A DNA stretch of 9,995 nucleotides from JAGLSB01 sp023135955. Lineage in GTDB: Bacteria > Bacteroidota > Bacteroidia > Bacteroidales > GCA-2748055. Shown here in pieces: positions 6,247-9,995 of this stretch. Location: positions 1 through 9,995 of the forward strand of contig DAOVIO010000149.1 in assembly GCA_030673645.1 (NCBI GenBank), read 5' to 3'. A program made the translations under genes and the position numbers. Below the pieces are notes generated by a model that was not told the DNA's origin, searched no databases, and saw only the letters and a program-made list of their open reading frames with translations. Position 1 is the stretch's first letter, and each line of letters begins with the position of its first letter.

Positions 6247-6699
6247 CTACCCATCTCGTTTACTTTCAAAAAATGCTTTCATTAATTCTGCCGATCTTTC
6301 TTCGAGAACACCCCCAATAACCTGTGTCTTTTCATTAATTGCTTTGCTTGAAATTTTTGTATAACCAAATTTAGGCTCTGAAGCTCCATACACAAGTTTC
6401 CCTACTCTGGCCCAATTAATTGCACCAGCGCACATAAGACATGGTTCGAGGCTCACATACATAATGCACTCATCAAGGAACTTACTCCCAAGATAATTTT
6501 CAGCAGCAGTAATCGCAATCATTTCTGCATGTGCTGTTACATCACTTAAATTCTCCGTCATATTATGTCCCCTTGCAATAATCTTATCTTTCGATACAAT
6601 CACAGCCCCAACAGGAATCTCATCTGCAGCAAATGCCTTTTGCGCTTCTTTGATTGCTTCATTCATGAAATATTCATCTGAGAAAATCAAGTAGTTCAT
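6247..6699 (-). CDS. tadA: tRNA-specific adenosine deaminase TadA
   Basis: Zinc-dependent deaminase that converts A34 to inosine in tRNA-Arg(ACG), allowing it to read CGU, CGC and CGA codons; acts as a homodimer in the cytoplasm. The 150 residues include PVGAVIV (29-35), TAHAEM (55-60) with zinc ligand His57 and catalytic Glu59, and EPCLMCAGAINWAR (85-98) with zinc ligands Cys87 and Cys90. The CxMCAGAI..AR form of the second motif is typical of TadA rather than of cytidine or guanine deaminases, but a related nucleoside deaminase cannot be excluded by eye. The start at 6699 gives FSDEYFMNEAIKEAQKA, matching family N-termini; the internal Met12 is less likely. It is divergent from aspS across 170 bp and convergent with aroA. 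A TAATTTTG at 6707-6714 on its strand would put the start of transcription almost at the ATG. Confidence 0.93.
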   Translation of the reverse strand: MNYLIFSDEYFMNEAIKEAQKAFAADEIPVGAVIVSKDKIIARGHNMTENLSDVTAHAEMIAITAAENYLGSKFLDECIMYVSLEPCLMCAGAINWARVGKLVYGASEPKFGYTKISSKAINEKTQVIGGVLEERSAELMKAFFESKRDG

Positions 6700-6869
6700 T
6701 TTTTTTCAAAATTATCCTGTAAATGATATTGTTTCTTTATATTTTCGCAAACGGAAGCACTTAGTATATTCCGATTGATTATTTCTCATAACTTATTATC
6801 AGTTATTGGTGATAAAAGAAAGGTATGAAAAAGTTGGTATCTTATATCAAGCACTAAAATTACACAATT
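6700..6869. promoter_or_regulatory. Divergent tadA/aspS intergenic region
   Basis: This A/T-rich gap must hold the promoters of both genes. On the minus strand TAATTTTG (6707-6714) fits a -7 element for tadA but has no -33 partner at normal spacing. For aspS I saw no TAnnTTTG. A 6-bp inverted repeat TTATCA/TGATAA (6796-6801, 6810-6815, 8-base spacer) lies 55 bp before aspS and could be an operator or a short hairpin. A 10-codon open frame follows it (6825-6857). No T-box or other known riboswitch form is recognisable. Confidence 0.35.
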
Positions 6870-8627
6870 ATGTACAGAACACACACTTGCGGCGAACTGA
6901 ATATAGAGAATATTGGAGAAAATATCACCCTAAGCGGCTGGGTTAAGAAAGTACGAGAATTCGGAGGAATGACTTTCATTGATCTTAGAGACAGATATGG
7001 ACTCACACAACTTGTATTTAACATTGAAACCAATGAGGACTTGGTTAAAACAGCGATGGGACTTGGAAGAGAATTTGTTATTCAGATTTCGGGTACTGTA
7101 GCTGAAAGATCAAATAAGAATCCAAAAATGCCTACCGGCGACATTGAAATAATTGTTGAAAGTTTAAATATTCTGAATAAATCGATTACCCCTCCCTTTA
7201 CTATTGAACCAGAAACTGATGGTGGCGATGATATTAGAATGAAATACAGATATTTGGATCTAAGGAGAGAGGTAGTTCGCAAAAACCTGGAACTTAGGCA
7301 TAAGATGGCCCATGAAATAAGGTCTTATATGAGTAGTCAGGGATTTTTAGAGGTTGAAACTCCAGTGTTGATTAAATCAACGCCTGAAGGTGCCAGAGAT
7401 TTTGTTGTTCCTTCAAGGATGAATCCAAAACAGTTTTATGCTCTTCCCCAGTCTCCGCAAACTTTTAAGCAATTACTTATGGTTGCCGGATTTGACAAGT
7501 ATTTCCAAATTGTAAAATGTTTCCGCGATGAAGATTTAAGAGCCGACAGACAGCCTGAGTTCACGCAAATTGATTGTGAGATGTCTTTTGTTGAAAGGGA
7601 TGATGTACTTGCTGCTTTTGAAGGTCTTACTAAACAACTATTCGAGGTAGTTCAGAATGTTAATATCGATTATGATTTTCCTAAAATGCCATACAATGAA
7701 GCGATGGAATTCTACGGAAGTGACAAGCCAGATATCCGATTTGAAATGAAAATTAAAGAAATTTCTGATCTCGCAAAAAATAAAGGCTTTGGAGTTTTCG
7801 ATAATGCTGAATATGTAGGAGCTATAAAGGCTGAAGGCTGTGCTGATTATTCCAGAAAACAACTAGATGAACTTACCAAATGGGTACAGCGTCCTCAAAT
7901 TGGAGCAAAGGGACTTATTTATGTTAAGTACAATGAAGATGGAAGTTTTAAATCCTCAGTAGATAAATTCTTTAATACAGAAGATCTGAAAACATGGGCT
8001 GAATCATTAGGTGCCAGTCCAGGAGATTTAATTTTTGTAATGGCAGGAAACAGAAATACTACTCTAATTCAGCTCGGAAATCTAAGGCTTGAAATGGCTG
8101 AAAGAATGGGATTGAAAGATAATAATATATACAAACCACTTTGGGTAGTCGATTTTCCTCTCTTGGAATGGAATGAAGATTCAAACCGCTTTCACGCTAT
8201 GCACCACCCTTTTACTGCACCTCTTGCTGAAGATTTACACTTGTTGGACACCGATCCGGGTAAAGTAAGGGCAAAAGCTTACGATTTAGTAATTAATGGT
8301 GTTGAACTTGGTGGCGGATCAATTCGAATTCACGATGAAGAACTCCAAAAACTGATGTTTAAGCACTTAGGATTTACTGATGAAGAAGCCAGAAACCAGT
8401 TCGGATTCTTAATGAACGCATTTAAGTATGGTGCTCCTCCTCATGGAGGGATTGCATTTGGATTTGATCGTTGGGTTTCTTTATTTGCCGGATTAGATTC
8501 CATCAGGGACGTCATTGCTTTTCCTAAAAACAATTCAGGTCGCGATGTAATGATCGATTCCCCTTCTTCAATAGCACCTGATCAATTAGACGAGCTTTTT
8601 CTTGAATTAAAAGAAGAAAATCCGTAA
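6870..8627 (+). CDS. aspS: Aspartyl-tRNA synthetase
   Basis: Class IIb synthetase charging tRNA-Asp with aspartate, in the cytoplasm, as a homodimer. The 585 residues fit the long bacterial form. The N-terminal OB-fold that reads the anticodon spans about 1-105 (LSGWVKKVREFGGMTFIDLR). Class II motif 1 is at about 150-175 (GFLEVETPVLIKSTPEGARDF). Motif 2 is at 217-235 (CFRDEDLRADRQPEFTQID), with the ATP-contacting Arg219. QSPQTFKQLLM (194-204) is the aspartate-binding flipping-loop region typical of AspRS. The bacterial GAD insertion occupies roughly 285-420. Motif 3 is FGFDRWVSLFAG (530-541), with Arg534. FGFDR in place of the common FGLDR is usual in Bacteroidota. Whether the enzyme is strict for tRNA-Asp or also charges tRNA-Asn cannot be settled here. 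Start MYRTHTCGEL is the standard N-terminus; no Shine-Dalgarno precedes it. Confidence 0.97.
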   Translation: MYRTHTCGELNIENIGENITLSGWVKKVREFGGMTFIDLRDRYGLTQLVFNIETNEDLVKTAMGLGREFVIQISGTVAERSNKNPKMPTGDIEIIVESLNILNKSITPPFTIEPETDGGDDIRMKYRYLDLRREVVRKNLELRHKMAHEIRSYMSSQGFLEVETPVLIKSTPEGARDFVVPSRMNPKQFYALPQSPQTFKQLLMVAGFDKYFQIVKCFRDEDLRADRQPEFTQIDCEMSFVERDDVLAAFEGLTKQLFEVVQNVNIDYDFPKMPYNEAMEFYGSDKPDIRFEMKIKEISDLAKNKGFGVFDNAEYVGAIKAEGCADYSRKQLDELTKWVQRPQIGAKGLIYVKYNEDGSFKSSVDKFFNTEDLKTWAESLGASPGDLIFVMAGNRNTTLIQLGNLRLEMAERMGLKDNNIYKPLWVVDFPLLEWNEDSNRFHAMHHPFTAPLAEDLHLLDTDPGKVRAKAYDLVINGVELGGGSIRIHDEELQKLMFKHLGFTDEEARNQFGFLMNAFKYGAPPHGGIAFGFDRWVSLFAGLDSIRDVIAFPKNNSGRDVMIDSPSSIAPDQLDELFLELKEENP

Positions 8628-8655
8628 ACGACCTTTTTACATTCGGTTTTATTTT
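8622..8655 (+). terminator. Possible aspS terminator
   Basis: GTAAA (8624-8628, including the stop codon) can pair with TTTAC (8636-8640) around a 7-base loop. A flanking CC/GG pair may extend it across a small bulge, and TTTTATTTT follows at 8647-8655. It fills the 28-bp gap between aspS and the convergent rnhB. The stem is short, so this is only plausible. Confidence 0.3.
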
Positions 8656-9258
8656 CTAAAAATTTATACTCATTTGTTCATCCAGCAAACGAAATGACAT
8701 GCGGTGCCACTTATTGGTGCCGTATTTTTTTATAGCTTCGCGGTGAGCTTTTGTTGGATAGCCTTTATTGTTCTTCCATTTATAATCAGGAAAATCAGCG
8801 TCAATTTGGAACATAAATTCATCTCTATATGTCTTAGCCAAAACTGAAGCCGCCGCAATAGAAAAATATAGTCCATCACCTTTAATAATACAATGATGTG
8901 GGATGGCTTTATAGGGTCTGAATCTATTCCCATCGATAATTAGGTGTTCCGGAATTTTTTTTAGCTTATCAACAGCCCTGTGCATTGCCAGATAGGAAGC
9001 ATTCAGAATATTTATTTCATCTATTTCATTAGCAGTACACCAGGATACTCCAAAGTCTATCGCCTCTTTTTCTATCTCAGGTCTTATAATATTCCTTTGT
9101 TTTTCAGAAAGTTGTTTTGAATCATTCAAAAGTGGGTGAAAATAATCCGGAGGTAAAATAACAGCTGCCGCATAAACAGGACCTGCCAAACAGCCTCTTC
9201 CGGCCTCATCACATCCTGCTTCTGTCAAATCTGAAGTATGAAAAGGTTTAAGAGCCAT
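8656..9258 (-). CDS. rnhB: Ribonuclease HII
   Basis: Cleaves RNA in RNA-DNA hybrids and nicks at single ribonucleotides embedded in DNA, starting ribonucleotide excision repair; metal-dependent, cytoplasmic. Numbering from the ATG at 9258 (200 residues): GCDEAGRGCLAGPV (15-28) with catalytic Asp17-Glu18 and the GRG motif that senses the ribonucleotide; DSKQLSEKQR (46-55); LIIDGN (106-111) with Asp109; KGD (126-128) with Asp128; AASVLAKTYRD (136-146); and NKGYPTKAH (164-172) with the conserved Tyr. All four acidic residues are present. A longer frame opens with TTG at 9273 but adds only MKKFF, so the ATG is preferred. Even so it starts inside the upstream glycosyltransferase gene, overlapping it by 11 bp in another frame, which points to translational coupling and one transcript. 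Confidence 0.95.
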   Translation of the reverse strand: MALKPFHTSDLTEAGCDEAGRGCLAGPVYAAAVILPPDYFHPLLNDSKQLSEKQRNIIRPEIEKEAIDFGVSWCTANEIDEINILNASYLAMHRAVDKLKKIPEHLIIDGNRFRPYKAIPHHCIIKGDGLYFSIAAASVLAKTYRDEFMFQIDADFPDYKWKNNKGYPTKAHREAIKKYGTNKWHRMSFRLLDEQMSINF

Positions 9259-9995
9259 GAAGAACTTTTTCAATTAAACTCCAAAATTGTTCCGCACTTT
9301 TGTCCCAATTAAAATCCTTTGCTCTTTTTAATCCTTTGCTAATAAATTCCCTTCTCAAATCATCATTCTCAGAAACATTCTGCATTGCCAGTGCGATTTC
9401 ATCAGTATTATCCGGATCACAATATACTGCTGCATCACCACCTACTTCCGGAAGAGATGTTCTGTCTGATGCAATAACAGGCACACCACATTTCATAGCT
9501 TCCAGTAAAGGGATTCCAAATCCTTCAAAATACGGAACAAAGGTCATTGCAAGAGCAGAAGCAATAACAAGATGTAAATCATCAGGACTTAATCGGCCCG
9601 TAAAAATTACATCACTGCCAAATTTCATTGATTTTAGTGCATTATCAATTTCTTTGGTCAGAAACATTTTTTCACCAACAATTACCATTTTAATTTTAGA
9701 TCCGCTATTCCTTCGGAATATATCATAAGCCTTAAGCATATTCACAATATTCTTACGTGGATGAAGTGTGCCGACAAATACAAAATAAGCCAATCCGGAA
9801 CTATATTTTAAGCGATTTTTGTTCGCCAGTTTTGATTCAATGGGTTCATATCTATTGTTAACACCATTATAAACAACATCTATTTTGCTAATATCTATTC
9901 CATAAGACTCAGATATATCCTTTGCAGAATATTTTGATACTGTACCTATTCTAGCTGCTTTCTTTGCAAAGCGCGGAAAAAAATAATTATAATAC
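9248..9995 (-). CDS. GT4-family glycosyltransferase, 5' end cut by window edge
   Basis: Retaining glycosyltransferase of the GT-B fold, family GT4 type, transferring sugar from a nucleotide sugar to a glycan or lipid-linked acceptor; donor and acceptor are not readable. I translated about 248 residues from base 9994 down with no stop before 9248; the first part has no start, so the N-terminal domain lies beyond the window. The visible sequence opens with FPRFAKKAARIGTVSKYSAKDI, the acceptor-domain end seen in many GT4 enzymes, then VYNGV, then the donor domain from FVGTLHPRKN (about residues 71-82). GRLSPDDL follows, then the EX7E motif EGFGIPLLE (157-165) and GVPVIASDRTSLPEVGGDAA. A frame starting at 9793 would use TTG and cut the protein inside the GTLHPRKN strand, so that is not a real start. 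It precedes and overlaps rnhB. A surface-polysaccharide locus upstream is likely but unseen. Confidence 0.93.
   Translation of the reverse strand, partial: YYNYFFPRFAKKAARIGTVSKYSAKDISESYGIDISKIDVVYNGVNNRYEPIESKLANKNRLKYSSGLAYFVFVGTLHPRKNIVNMLKAYDIFRRNSGSKIKMVIVGEKMFLTKEIDNALKSMKFGSDVIFTGRLSPDDLHLVIASALAMTFVPYFEGFGIPLLEAMKCGVPVIASDRTSLPEVGGDAAVYCDPDNTDEIALAMQNVSENDDLRREFISKGLKRAKDFNWDKSAEQFWSLIEKVLHGS

Noticed and set aside
8730..8933. Second minus-strand open frame inside rnhB, considered as evidence of a frameshift
   Set aside because: The main frame is intact with all catalytic residues. The other frame is a shadow.
9259..9273. TTG start for rnhB
   Set aside because: It adds only MKKFF and deepens the overlap with the upstream gene. 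The ATG at 9258 is the better start.
9248..9793. A complete short glycosyltransferase starting at 9793
   Set aside because: The codon there is TTG in the middle of the donor-domain strand, and the same frame continues open to the window edge with family-typical sequence. The gene is partial, not short.

Overview
The window looks like a chromosomal core-genome segment of a low-GC member of the Bacteroidota. I infer this from the protein sequences (for example the 585-residue AspRS with its FGFDR motif 3), from coding DNA that is about 35-37% GC where I counted by hand, from the absence of clear Shine-Dalgarno sequences (starts are preceded by A/T-rich DNA), and from promoter elements of the TAnnTTTG type used by this phylum. 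I cannot place it at genus level. Nearly all genes are housekeeping genes.

Layout, left to right. 1-1311 (-) is gdhA, NADPH-type glutamate dehydrogenase, cut at the left edge about eight residues before its usual end. 1312-1501 is a non-coding region dense in symmetry, with a 14-bp inverted repeat over the likely gdhA promoter and two perfect 12-bp palindromes. Then come dprA (-), a small two-helix membrane protein with a soluble tail (-), and a stand-alone proline dehydrogenase (-). aroA (+) is divergent from the proline dehydrogenase across a short gap. 5799-6246 is a non-coding gap between the convergent aroA and tadA. It holds a GC-rich, strongly folded repeat element with a 19-bp perfect stem. 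tadA (-) and aspS (+) are divergent. aspS converges on rnhB (-), which starts inside the end of a GT4-family glycosyltransferase gene (-) that runs off the right edge.

The genes do not form one pathway. gdhA and proline dehydrogenase both feed the glutamate pool, aroA belongs to the shikimate pathway, tadA and aspS serve translation, dprA and rnhB act on DNA, and the glycosyltransferase probably belongs to a surface-polysaccharide or glycoprotein locus beyond the window. Strand changes suggest short transcription units: gdhA alone; dprA possibly with the membrane-protein gene and proline dehydrogenase; aroA alone; tadA alone; aspS alone; glycosyltransferase plus rnhB.

I found no mobile-element gene, CRISPR array, tRNA, rRNA or defence system, and no convincing new multi-gene system. 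The items most worth checking are in the non-coding DNA: the gdhA control region and the folded repeat at about 5993-6153.
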